Source: B30-G6 sp963701385 (GTDB taxonomy: Bacteria; Desulfobacterota; Desulfobacteria; Desulfobacterales; B30-G6). From it: 64,000 bases of DNA. The notes below the pieces were generated by a model. That model worked only from the letters and a program-made list of their open reading frames with translations, had not been told where the DNA came from and did not search any database. The stretch lies in NCBI GenBank assembly GCA_963701385.1, contig CAVOZW010000006.1:1-64000 (forward strand), given 5' to 3'. This document shows, in pieces, positions 56,554 through 64,000 of this stretch; the stretch's first letter is position 1; every line of letters starts with the position of its first letter. The translations under genes and the position numbers were made by a program.

Positions 56554-57121
56554 TTGCCCGATCCGGTTTTTCCTCCCTTTTGCAGGCCTGTTTTTCCTGA
56601 TCCTGTTCGGCGCCCTGTCCTTGCCTGTCCTTGCCCAGGACGTCGCCTCCGGGAAATCTTTGCCTGCTGCTGAAAACCCCATTCGCATTACAGCAGACAG
56701 CCTGATTACGGACACCCAGGATAAAACGGCCGAGTTCATCGGTCATGTTTTGGCAACCCAGGGTGATACGACAATTACATCCGACAGACTCAAGGTGTAT
56801 TATCGGGAAGGGTCTGAATCAGGACCCACCGCAGGTATGGATGCCATCGTTCGCATCGTTGCCCAAGGAATGGTCAAGATGACGCTTGACGATCAGGTGG
56901 CCTATACCGAGCATGCTGAATATATTGCTGACCAGAGAATCGTGATCCTTACCGGGCCGAACTCAAAAATTGTCAGTGGGAACAACTCCATTTCCGGCCA
57001 AAAGATTACCCTTTACAGGGAGGATGGACGTATCCATGTGGCGGGGACTACGAAAGCCCCCGTGGAGGCCTTTTTTTATTCGGATGAAAATGGTTTGGCC
57101 ACCCCAACAAAGAAGAATTGA
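56534..57121 (+). CDS. lptA: LPS transport periplasmic protein LptA
   Basis: The 195-residue frame starts with TTG at 56534, overlapping lptC by 20 bases; the N-terminus has a signal peptide (FFLPFAGLFFLILFGALSLPVLA, cleavage near AQD). OstA-type repeats follow: ITADSLITDTQDKTAEFIGHVLATQGDTTITSDRLKVYY and the DGRIHVAGTTKAPVEAFFY tail. It bridges the periplasm in lipopolysaccharide export. Its TGA overlaps the lptB ATG by one base. Confidence 0.88.
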   Translation: MTTSGYNCPIRFFLPFAGLFFLILFGALSLPVLAQDVASGKSLPAAENPIRITADSLITDTQDKTAEFIGHVLATQGDTTITSDRLKVYYREGSESGPTAGMDAIVRIVAQGMVKMTLDDQVAYTEHAEYIADQRIVILTGPNSKIVSGNNSISGQKITLYREDGRIHVAGTTKAPVEAFFYSDENGLATPTKKN

Positions 57122-57843
57122 TGGCAACATTAACAGTTGAAAACCTGGTCAAAACGTATCGAGGCAGAAAGGTCGTCAACGCCATCAGTTTGAGCGTTCA
57201 AAGCGGTGAGGTCATCGGTCTGCTGGGTCCAAACGGTGCCGGCAAGACAACCACCTTTTACATGACCGTCGGGATGATAAAACCGGATGGCGGCAAGGTG
57301 TTTCTCGACCAGCACGATATTACCCGAATGCCCATGTATCAAAGAGCCAGAAATGGCGTCGGCTACCTTCCCCAGGAATCTTCCATTTTCAGGAAGTTGA
57401 CGGTGAGGGAGAATGTCATGGCAATTCTTGAAACCCTTTCGATTTCAAAGGAAAAACAAGTGGAACGCGCATCCGTCCTGTTGTCAGAACTGGGTATCGA
57501 CCATCTTTCGGACCAGAAGGCCAGTGTTCTTTCCGGCGGGGAAAGAAGGCGTCTCGAAATTACGCGTTGTCTTGTCACCGATCCGTCTTTCATTCTCCTG
57601 GATGAACCGTTTGCCGGCATCGACCCATTGGCGGTGATCGACATAAAAAAAATCATCGTTCATCTCAGAAAAAGAGATATCGGCATTCTGATATCGGATC
57701 ATAACGTGCGTGAGACCCTTGAGGTTTGTGATAAAGCGTATATACTAAACAATGGTGCGGTTATTGCGTATGGCACGCCGGATCACATCGCTTCCAGCGA
57801 AGTCGCCAGGCGTATTTATTTGGGGGACGAATTCCACCTCTAG
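57121..57843 (+). CDS. lptB: LPS export ABC transporter ATPase LptB
   Basis: The 240-residue ATPase has Walker A GLLGPNGAGKTTTFYM, the LPQESSIFRKLTVREN region around the Q loop, signature LSGGERRRLEITRCL, Walker B FILLDEPFAGIDP and switch His in ISDHNVRETLEV. ATG 57121 is preferred over an upstream TTG. It powers lipopolysaccharide extraction with LptF and LptG, which are not in the window. Confidence 0.96.
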   Translation: MATLTVENLVKTYRGRKVVNAISLSVQSGEVIGLLGPNGAGKTTTFYMTVGMIKPDGGKVFLDQHDITRMPMYQRARNGVGYLPQESSIFRKLTVRENVMAILETLSISKEKQVERASVLLSELGIDHLSDQKASVLSGGERRRLEITRCLVTDPSFILLDEPFAGIDPLAVIDIKKIIVHLRKRDIGILISDHNVRETLEVCDKAYILNNGAVIAYGTPDHIASSEVARRIYLGDEFHL

Positions 57844-57970
57844 CATTTGGGGTTGCCCTCTAATTTATGGATCATCTCCAAAAGAGTTGATCTAAATTAA
57901 GGATTGAACCCTTTCTCCCAACTAAAAATTGGGACATCGAGCAAGATCAAATTCGTGAAACGAATTTATT
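57844..57970. promoter_or_regulatory. Structured leader before rpoN
   Basis: In 127 bases there are three hairpins: repeat B (57868-57907), CCCAA/TTGGG (57917-57933) and AAATTCG/CGAATTT (57949-57967). The last ends 3 bases before the rpoN ATG and covers the place where a ribosome site would be; no Shine-Dalgarno motif is visible. Confidence 0.5.
57868..57907. repeat. Dispersed repeat B, copy 2
   Basis: This matches 4778-4817 in reverse orientation over 40 bases with one mismatch. It starts 25 bases after lptB stops. Its internal hairpin is kept. Confidence 0.75.
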
Positions 57971-59409
57971 ATGGCAATTGAACTCCGACAACAGCTGAAA
58001 CTGACGCAGCAGCTTATCATGACACCACAGCTGCAGATGGCCATAAAGCTTCTCCAGCTTTCAAGGCTGGAACTCGTCGAAAAGATCAAACAGGAACTGG
58101 AAGAAAATCCTGCCCTCGATGAGGTTCAGGAAACCCTGTCTCCGGAAACCGCCGGTGAAAAGACAGAGACGGATACCGAGGTAACTGAACAGACCAAGGA
58201 AGTCACCTTTGAAGAAAAATTAAATGAAGATATCGACTGGAGTAACTATATCGAGGAATACAACGCCCCGGGAAGAATGCCGGTCGAATCCGATGGGCAG
58301 AGAGACACCGCGCTATGATTCGTTCATATCAAAGAAAGAATCCTTGAGCGATCACCTGCTCTGGCAGTTTTTAATGACATCTCCGGATTCAGAATCCGAG
58401 AAAATAGCAAGCCTCATCATCGGAAACCTGACCAAAGACGGTTACCTGGATATTTCCCTGGACGAAATTGTCGAAACGAGTGGATCATCCCGCGAGGGAG
58501 GTGGAACACGTCTTGGCCGTGCTGCAGACCTTCAATCCCATCGGTGTGTGTGCCAGGGATCTCAGTGAATGTTTGCTGATTCAAATCAGGCACCTGGGTC
58601 TTGACGACAACACCATTCTTACTGAAATTGTTAAAAATCATCTGCATCATCTGGAAAATAAAAATTATCGGGCTATCTGCAAGGCATTGAAAGTTAGAAT
58701 GGATGATGTGATTGCCGCCGTTAGTGTCATCAAGGGTATGGAGCCGAAACCAGGCCGCGAATTCAGTGAATCGGATGTACAGTATATAACGCCGGATATC
58801 TATGTCTATAAATCCGAAAACGATTTTGTAATCGTTCTCAATGACGACGGTCTACCGAAACTCCAGGTCAATTCATTCTATAAAAAAGCCATGCTGCGGG
58901 GTGAAAAAATATCCGATGAAACCAAGGAATACCTGCAGGACAAGCTCCGTTCCGCTGCATGGCTTATCCGCAGCATCCATCAGCGGCAGAAAACCATCTA
59001 CAGGGCCATGGAGAGTATTCTGAAATTTCAGCGACCTTTTTTTGAAAAGGGGATCGCCCATTTGAAACCGATGGTTCTCCGCGATGTTGCCGAGGATATC
59101 GAGATGCACGAATCAACCATCAGTCGGGTGACAACGAATAAATACGCCCATACGCCCCAGGGTATTTTTGAATTGAAGTATTTTTTCAACAGTTCCATAA
59201 AAAGAATCCATGGAGATGCTATTGCCTCAGCCAGCGTGCAGGATAAAATCAAAAAAATCATTGAAGGCGAGAACCCCAAAAAACCATTCAGTGATAGTAA
59301 AATGGCAGATATGCTAAAGGATCAAAATATCGATATCGCCCGTAGGACGGTTGCGAAATACCGTGAAATGCTGGGTGTGTTGTCATCAAACAAACGCAAA
59401 CAATTCTAA
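57971..59409 (+). pseudogene. rpoN: RNA polymerase sigma-54 factor, two frameshifts
   Basis: The N-terminal activator-contact region starts MAIELRQQLKLTQQLIMTPQLQMAIKLLQLSRLEL. A shift near 58300 leads to YDSFISKKESLSDHLLWQFL, and another in a GGG run near 58496 leads to EVEHVLAVLQTFNPIGVCARDL. The rest is clean, with the helix-turn-helix VLRDVAEDIEMHESTISRVTTNKY and the RpoN box ARRTVAKYREML near the end. Joined length is about 480 residues. It would serve the pilA promoter seen at 9836-9853. Neighbours (lptB upstream; hpf, ptsN, rapZ downstream) are the classic rpoN context. The shifts are probably errors. Confidence 0.9.
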
Positions 59410-59420
59410 GGAGATTTCAT

Positions 59421-59954
59421 ATGCAGACATCTGTTACCTTCAAGAACATTGATTCCTCCGAAAACTTGAGAACCTATGTGTCCGACAAACTCGACCGGTT
59501 TGACAAGTATCTCTACAACCCTGCCGAAGCCAGTGTGGTTCTTTCGGTAGAGAAATTCAGGCATATTGCAGAAATCAATATCAATGGAGACAGACTGAAT
59601 ATCAATGGGAAAGAAGAAACCGAAGATATGTATTCGGCCATCGACATGGTTCTGGACAAGCTTGAAAAACAGATCAAGAAAAGTAAAGAAAAACTAAGCG
59701 AAAAGCGATCCGGATCCAAATTCAGAGCCCGGGACGCCAAACAAGCGGAGCCCTACCAGAATGAAGATGATTTCGAAAAACAGGTTAAAATCCAGCATAT
59801 TGAATACAAACCCATGGATATTGACGAAGCTGTTATGCAGATGGAGCTGGTTGACGACAACTTTTTCGTTTTTACCAATGCAAGGGACAACCTGATCAAT
59901 GTTCTGTACCGACGCAAAGACGGTCACTACGGACTGATTCAACCCAATAATTGA
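59421..59954 (+). CDS. hpf: Ribosome hibernation promoting factor, long form
   Basis: The 177-residue protein has the YfiA-like N-terminal domain (about residues 1-95: VTFKNIDSSENLRTYVSDKLDRFDKY) and a C-terminal dimerisation domain (IQHIEYKPMDIDEAVMQMELVDDNFFVFTNA, YRRKDGHYGLIQP). Long-form HPF dimerises 70S ribosomes into 100S particles. A strong AAGGAG site lies 7 bases before the ATG, 11 bases after rpoN. Confidence 0.94.
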   Translation: MQTSVTFKNIDSSENLRTYVSDKLDRFDKYLYNPAEASVVLSVEKFRHIAEININGDRLNINGKEETEDMYSAIDMVLDKLEKQIKKSKEKLSEKRSGSKFRARDAKQAEPYQNEDDFEKQVKIQHIEYKPMDIDEAVMQMELVDDNFFVFTNARDNLINVLYRRKDGHYGLIQPNN

Positions 59955-60030
59955 ACGGGATACCCGTTCCCTGTAGGCATCCGGCACCGATTCCACCCTT
60001 TCCGAGGGCAAACCAGGTGATTGCGAGCAC

Positions 60031-60492
60031 ATGATGAGGATCCTTGAAGCGCTAAACAAAAATGCCATTATCGATGACTTAAAAGCAAAAGACAAAAAGG
60101 GTATTCTGGAAGAACTCGTCTATCCCCTTGTCGAGACCACGGGGATCGATCAGGAAACCTTGGTCAAGGTACTCATCGAAAGAGAACGACTCGGAAGTAC
60201 CGGAATCGGCGGCGGTGTCGGTATTCCCCATGGAAAACTTGACAGCCTGCAATCGATTGCCTTGGGTCTTGGTGTCAGCAGAAGCGGTGTGGATTTCGAA
60301 TCCATGGATGGCAAGCCAACCCATATCTTTTTTCTTTTACTAACGCCTGAAAATTCCACAGGGCTGCATTTGAAATTGCTGGCAAGAATATCCAGGCTGT
60401 TGAAAAAGGGTCCGTTTAAGGAAAAACTCCTCCAGGCTCTGGACAGAGATGAAATTTTTCGTGCCCTCAAAGAAGAGGATGAAGAGTTCTAA
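60031..60492 (+). CDS. ptsN: PTS IIA-like nitrogen regulatory protein
   Basis: The 153-residue EIIA-Ntr has the phosphorylatable His in GGVGIPHGKLDSL (about residue 70). ATG 60031 is followed by a second ATG at 60034. As with the classic cluster it sits between hpf and rapZ. It is expected to be phosphorylated by NPr/HPr, whose gene is not in the window. Confidence 0.93.
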   Translation: MMRILEALNKNAIIDDLKAKDKKGILEELVYPLVETTGIDQETLVKVLIERERLGSTGIGGGVGIPHGKLDSLQSIALGLGVSRSGVDFESMDGKPTHIFFLLLTPENSTGLHLKLLARISRLLKKGPFKEKLLQALDRDEIFRALKEEDEEF

Positions 60493-60507
60493 CTCGATGG
60501 TCTCATT

Positions 60508-61386
60508 GTGGAAAAAAACAAAATATATATCATTACAGGACGATCAGGCTCAGGGAAGAGTACCGCCATTGCAGCGTTCGAAGATGCCGGGTTTTATTGT
60601 GTCGACAACATGCCGGTGGCCCTTTTACCCAATTTCCTGAGCCTGCCCATTGAAAACGCTTCCGAGTTTTCCGGTTTTGCTTTTGTGATGGACCTCCGCG
60701 AAAAGGGGTTTCTCGCCAAATACAGACCGGTCTTCCGATCACTGGCCCAGAAAGGATATGTGTTTGAGATCATCTTTCTGGAAGCGAATGAAAACGTGCT
60801 CCTACAGCGCTATTCACAAACACGTCGAAACCATCCACTTGCAGGTGGCAGAGACCTCCTTGATGGCGTACGGGCCGAAGAAATTTCTCTGGGCGATTTG
60901 AAAAGAGAAGCTGACAGGATTATCGACACGACCCATTACACGGTCCACGAGCTCAAATCGCGCATTTTCAACATCGTAAAGGAAAATGCCGACATTGCGG
61001 CCATTATCATCAATGTGCTTTCCTTTGGTTATAAATACGGCATCCCCCATCATGCTGATCTGATTATCGACGTGCGCTTCCTGCCGAACCCCTATTTCAT
61101 AGAAAACCTCCGCGACTTGGACGGTGAATCCGCTCGTGTGAAAAAATTTCTCTCTGAGAAACCAGAGACAAGCGCTTTCCTGAAAAAATATTTAGATCTG
61201 CTTGACTATTTGATCCCTTTGTACGAAAAGGAAGGCAAAACGTATCTAACCATTGGCGTTGGGTGCACCGGGGGGCGACATCGATCCGTCTTCATTGCCG
61301 ACAAAATTTTCGATCATGTCCTGCAAAATGGCAGGGACGTCAATGTTACCCACCGAGACATTGTACAAGAACAATCGACAAACTGA
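60508..61386 (+). CDS. rapZ: RNase adapter protein RapZ (nucleotide-binding)
   Basis: The 292-residue protein starts with GTG at 60508, 15 bases after ptsN. Walker A is IITGRSGSGKSTAI (about residues 8-21), and YCVDNMPVALLP and FVMDLREKG follow. The C-terminal half has DVRFLPNPYF and IGVGCTGGRHRSVFIAD, the RNA- and ligand-binding region. In Escherichia coli it delivers GlmZ to RNase E to control amino-sugar synthesis; the deltaproteobacterial target is not known to me. Confidence 0.94.
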   Translation: MEKNKIYIITGRSGSGKSTAIAAFEDAGFYCVDNMPVALLPNFLSLPIENASEFSGFAFVMDLREKGFLAKYRPVFRSLAQKGYVFEIIFLEANENVLLQRYSQTRRNHPLAGGRDLLDGVRAEEISLGDLKREADRIIDTTHYTVHELKSRIFNIVKENADIAAIIINVLSFGYKYGIPHHADLIIDVRFLPNPYFIENLRDLDGESARVKKFLSEKPETSAFLKKYLDLLDYLIPLYEKEGKTYLTIGVGCTGGRHRSVFIADKIFDHVLQNGRDVNVTHRDIVQEQSTN

Positions 61387-61417
61387 AACGCAAACAAGTT
61401 TCTAAATTGGATATATT

Positions 61418-61831
61418 ATGATCGGTATTCTTATCGTGACACACAGGCAGCTCGGAGATTCTCTTATTGATGCTGCTCAGTTTATCGTTGGTTTCAAGCC
61501 AGAATCGATGGAATCAATTTCCATTGACCTGAATGAAAGCGTCGATGTGCTCAGGGATAAAATCGTCAAGGGAATCAAAAAAGTCAAGTCTGACGAAGGT
61601 GTCGTCATTCTGACCGACATGTTCGGTGGAACACCATCCAACTTGAGCTATTCTTTTCTTGAAGAGGGGCATGTCGAAGTCCTTTCCGGCGTCAACCTGC
61701 CCGTTCTCATCAAAGCCATCAATTCTCGTTCCGACATGGAACTCACCCAACTGACCGAATGTCTTGAAATGTATGGCAAGAAAAGCATATCGATGGCCAG
61801 CAGTATTTTAAAAGGCAAGTCTCGCAAGTAA
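61418..61831 (+). CDS. PTS EIIA domain of the mannose family
   Basis: The 137-residue protein starts MIGILIVTHRQLGDSLIDAAQF with the phosphorylatable His9; the usual THGxLA appears as THRQLG. VVILTDMFGGTPSNLSYSF is the second family signature. No sugar-permease genes (EIIB, C, D) follow, so it is likely part of a regulatory phosphorelay with PtsN, as often in this phylum. Confidence 0.9.
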   Translation: MIGILIVTHRQLGDSLIDAAQFIVGFKPESMESISIDLNESVDVLRDKIVKGIKKVKSDEGVVILTDMFGGTPSNLSYSFLEEGHVEVLSGVNLPVLIKAINSRSDMELTQLTECLEMYGKKSISMASSILKGKSRK

Positions 61832-61842
61832 AACCATCTTTT

Positions 61843-61855
61843 GAGAATAATTCTC
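61843..61855. promoter_or_regulatory. Palindrome before gapA
   Basis: GAGAATAATTCTC is a perfect 6+6 palindrome with one central base, 29 bases upstream of the gapA start. It may be an operator or part of a weak hairpin between EIIA and gapA. Confidence 0.3.
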
Positions 61856-61884
61856 GAATAAACATACGTGTACAGGAGGAAATT

Positions 61885-62889
61885 ATGAAGATAAAAATAG
61901 GTATTAATGGGTTCGGCAGAATCGGGCGGCTTGTGTTCAGAGCGGCATGGAAGCATCCCGAGGTAGAGGTCGTTGCGATCAATGATTTAACAGACGCGGC
62001 TACCATGGCGCATCTGCTTACGTATGATTCCGTGCACGGTAAGTTGGATCTTGATATTCGAGCGAAAGATGACGCCATCGAAGTCGATGGACGTTCCATC
62101 ACATTTACATCCATCAAAGACCCGGAGCAGCTGAAGTGGAAGGAACTGGGCGTGGATGTCGCCGCAGAATGCACCGGCCTGTTCAGAGACCGGGAGAATG
62201 CGGCCAAGCACCTTACCGCAGGGGCACGAAAAGTGATTATTTCCGCACCTGCCAAAGATCCGGACATCACTATCGTCATGGGTGTCAACTCCAGCAAGTA
62301 TGACCCCAAGCAGCATCACATTATCTCGAACGCTTCTTGCACGACCAACTGTCTTGCACCGGTAGCGAAGGTGCTCCTTGAAAATTTTGGTTTGAAATCC
62401 GGTCTGATGACAACCATTCACGCCTATACCGGGGACCAACGTCTGCTCGATTTTCCCCATAAGGATCTCCGCCGAGCGAGAGCCGCTGGCCTATCCATGA
62501 TACCCACGACAACGGGTGCCGCCAAGGCAGTAGCTCTGGTGCTGCCTGAACTTGCCGGAAAGCTGAATGGGCTTGCCATCCGTGTGCCGACGCCCAATGT
62601 GTCGATAGTGGACCTGGTGGCAACCATCGAAAAGACCGGCGTGACGGCATCTGAGATAAATCAAGCCATGAAAAAGGCTGCCGAAGATGAACTGGCCGGT
62701 ATTCTCGGCTATTCCGAACTTCCCCTGGTTTCAGCCGATTATAACGGTTCCAGTCTCTCTTCGATTGTGGATGCCGGGACAACTTATGTCGTCGATGACA
62801 TGGTGAAAGTTCTTTCCTGGTATGACAATGAATCCGGGTATTCCCACCGCATGGTCGATCTGGCTGCCATGGTAGGCAATATGCTGTAA
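61885..62889 (+). CDS. gapA: Glyceraldehyde-3-phosphate dehydrogenase
   Basis: The 334-residue glycolytic enzyme has the NAD-binding GINGFGRIGRLVFRA, INDLTD (Asp34, NAD preference) and catalytic Cys152 in SNASCTTNCLAP, with His in MTTIHAYTGDQ. AGGAGG lies 5 bases before the ATG. tpiA and secG follow. Confidence 0.97.
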   Translation: MKIKIGINGFGRIGRLVFRAAWKHPEVEVVAINDLTDAATMAHLLTYDSVHGKLDLDIRAKDDAIEVDGRSITFTSIKDPEQLKWKELGVDVAAECTGLFRDRENAAKHLTAGARKVIISAPAKDPDITIVMGVNSSKYDPKQHHIISNASCTTNCLAPVAKVLLENFGLKSGLMTTIHAYTGDQRLLDFPHKDLRRARAAGLSMIPTTTGAAKAVALVLPELAGKLNGLAIRVPTPNVSIVDLVATIEKTGVTASEINQAMKKAAEDELAGILGYSELPLVSADYNGSSLSSIVDAGTTYVVDDMVKVLSWYDNESGYSHRMVDLAAMVGNML

Positions 62890-62899
62890 GGAGACAATT

Positions 62900-63655
62900 A
62901 TGCCGTTACGCAAACCGTTGATCGCCGGTAATTGGAAGATGTTTAAGACCTGTGCTGAAGCCGTAGAAACTGCCCTTAGCCTGAAACACCTCGTCAAGGA
63001 CGCTTCCGCGGTCGATATTATGATCGCTCCCTCGTTCACGTCGCTTTCTCCGGTATCGGAAGCCCTTTCGGGAAGCAACATTCACCTGGGTGCTCAAAAC
63101 ATTTCCTGGCATGAAGAGGGTGCCTTCACCGGTGAAATATCACCATCCATGGTGGTGTCGGCCGGTTGTAATCATGTGATTCTCGGGCATTCCGAACGGC
63201 GACAGTATTTTCATGAAACTGACCAAACCGTGAATAAACGGATCGTTGCCGCCATTAAGCACGATCTGGTGCCGGTATTTTGCGTTGGGGAAACCGAAAC
63301 CGAGCGCGAATCAAAGATTACCTTTTCTGTGCTTGACAAACAGGTCACAAGTGGTTTACAAGACATCGCTCTGGAAGATCTGTCGACCTTGGTAATTGCC
63401 TATGAGCCAGTCTGGGCCATTGGTACCGGCAAGACCGCCACCACGGAACAGGCCCAGGAAGTTCACCAATTTTTGCGGTCCCTGCTTGAAAAAGCCTACG
63501 GTTCAGCTTTTTCGGAAACCATCAGGATTCTATACGGTGGCAGCGTCAAACCGAACAACATCGCTGAATTGATGTCCATGCCGGATGTGGATGGAGGGCT
63601 CGTGGGAGGTGCCAGCTTGAATGCTGAAACCTTCAGTAAGATCGTGTTATTTTAA
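62900..63655 (+). CDS. tpiA: Triosephosphate isomerase
   Basis: The 251-residue enzyme has Asn11 and Lys13 (AGNWKMFK), catalytic His97 (VILGHSERR) and Glu169 (IAYEPVWAIGTGK), and the phosphate-binding ILYGGSVKPNN and DGGLVGGASL. AAGGAG lies before the ATG, 10 bases after gapA. In many genomes pgk lies between gapA and tpiA; here it does not. Confidence 0.97.
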   Translation: MPLRKPLIAGNWKMFKTCAEAVETALSLKHLVKDASAVDIMIAPSFTSLSPVSEALSGSNIHLGAQNISWHEEGAFTGEISPSMVVSAGCNHVILGHSERRQYFHETDQTVNKRIVAAIKHDLVPVFCVGETETERESKITFSVLDKQVTSGLQDIALEDLSTLVIAYEPVWAIGTGKTATTEQAQEVHQFLRSLLEKAYGSAFSETIRILYGGSVKPNNIAELMSMPDVDGGLVGGASLNAETFSKIVLF

Positions 63656-63694
63656 TCAGGTATAATCTACTACCTAAAACGTAAAAGTAAAAAA

Positions 63695-64000
63695 ATGTCC
63701 TTACTCATTGTCGTTATACACATTGTTGTGTGCATTGCACTGATTATGATCGTGCTTCTGCAGACCGGCAAAGGCGCTGACATGGGCGCAGCATTTGGCG
63801 GTGGTTCAAGCCAGACGCTTTTTGGCAGCACGGGTGCATCTACCTTTTTAAGCAAAGCCACCACGGTTGCCGCTGTCGTGTTCATGCTGACATCACTGAT
63901 TCTGGCTTATATGTCGGGAAACAAAACCGGTAAGTCGATCGTTATGGATTCACCGGCGCCCATCGAACAAGCGCTACCGGCCTCCGAAGTACCACCGGTC
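63695..64000 (+). CDS. secG: Protein-export membrane protein SecG, 3' end cut by window edge
   Basis: The frame from the ATG at 63695 is open to the window edge (102 codons). MSLLIVVIHIVVCIALIMIVLLQTGKGADMGAAFGGGSSQTLFGSTG is the standard SecG N-terminus with the first helix and GKGAD/GGG loop. A second helix (VAAVVFMLTSLILAYM) follows, then a Pro-rich tail. It lies 39 bases after tpiA. Confidence 0.93.
   Translation, partial: MSLLIVVIHIVVCIALIMIVLLQTGKGADMGAAFGGGSSQTLFGSTGASTFLSKATTVAAVVFMLTSLILAYMSGNKTGKSIVMDSPAPIEQALPASEVPPV

Noticed and set aside
1..64000. CRISPR arrays, phage genes, restriction or toxin-antitoxin systems
   Set aside because: I looked for regular repeats and signature proteins of these systems and found none.

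Overview
The window looks like a chromosomal piece of an anaerobic Gram-negative bacterium of the Desulfobacterota, most like the Desulfobacteraceae/Desulfosarcinaceae. The basis is gene content rather than a search: a KorDABC-type 2-oxoacid:ferredoxin oxidoreductase with a neighbouring P-loop ATPase, a DUF39 homocysteine-biosynthesis protein, selC, LarC, lipopolysaccharide genes (kdsA, kdsC, lptC, lptA, lptB) and the rpoN-hpf-ptsN-rapZ-EIIA cluster. Base composition is close to even. No rRNA, CRISPR array, phage or intact transposase is visible.

Layout. 1-9703 (minus): a type IV pilin gene with a sigma-54 promoter, followed downstream by two tandem TMTC-like membrane/TPR proteins, a VKOR-DsbA disulfide-forming fusion, a GT-C family glycosyltransferase, a polyprenyl-phosphate-glycosyltransferase-like GT2 protein and a DUF354 protein. 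9994-13872 (minus): pilR-like regulator, pyrC, lepB, pgpA. 13948-16295 (minus): larC and an M20 peptidase. 16390-16487 (plus): tRNA-Sec. 16582-17909: an isolated trypsin-like protease, a MITE-like element and a small Arg-rich protein. 18110-31750 (minus): an ExeA-like ATPase with an OmpA-like tail, a coiled-coil membrane protein, a TPR lipoprotein, galE, a DegT aminotransferase, manC, dnaE and guaB. 32119-41432: a YrdC/YciO protein, sppA, rpsA, cmk, korC-B-A-D, a P-loop ATPase, a NamZ-like muramidase (DUF1343) and a small membrane protein. 41866-47148 (plus): plsB, a MurU-AmgK fusion and dapB. 47201-54432 (minus): alaS, recA, thpR, the DUF39 protein and an M23 peptidase. 54559-64000 (plus): kdsA, kdsC, lptCAB, rpoN, hpf, ptsN, rapZ, EIIA-Man, gapA, tpiA and secG (cut by the window edge).

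How genes work together. The left end reads as a pilin unit: PilR and sigma-54 can drive pilA, the VKOR-DsbA fusion can form disulfides, and the GT2 plus GT-C enzymes could make and transfer a lipid-linked sugar. The NamZ-like enzyme and the MurU-AmgK fusion together suggest a MurNAc salvage route. The Lpt/Kds block feeds lipopolysaccharide synthesis, and the phosphotransferase genes look regulatory rather than transport-related.

Sequence quality warning. Genes in 1621-9703 and 51831-58500 are broken by many frameshifts, including genes expected to be essential or highly conserved (kdsA, lptC, rpoN), whereas 9994-51658 is clean. Several shifts lie in homopolymers. I read most of them as sequencing or assembly errors and annotate the broken pieces as single genes.
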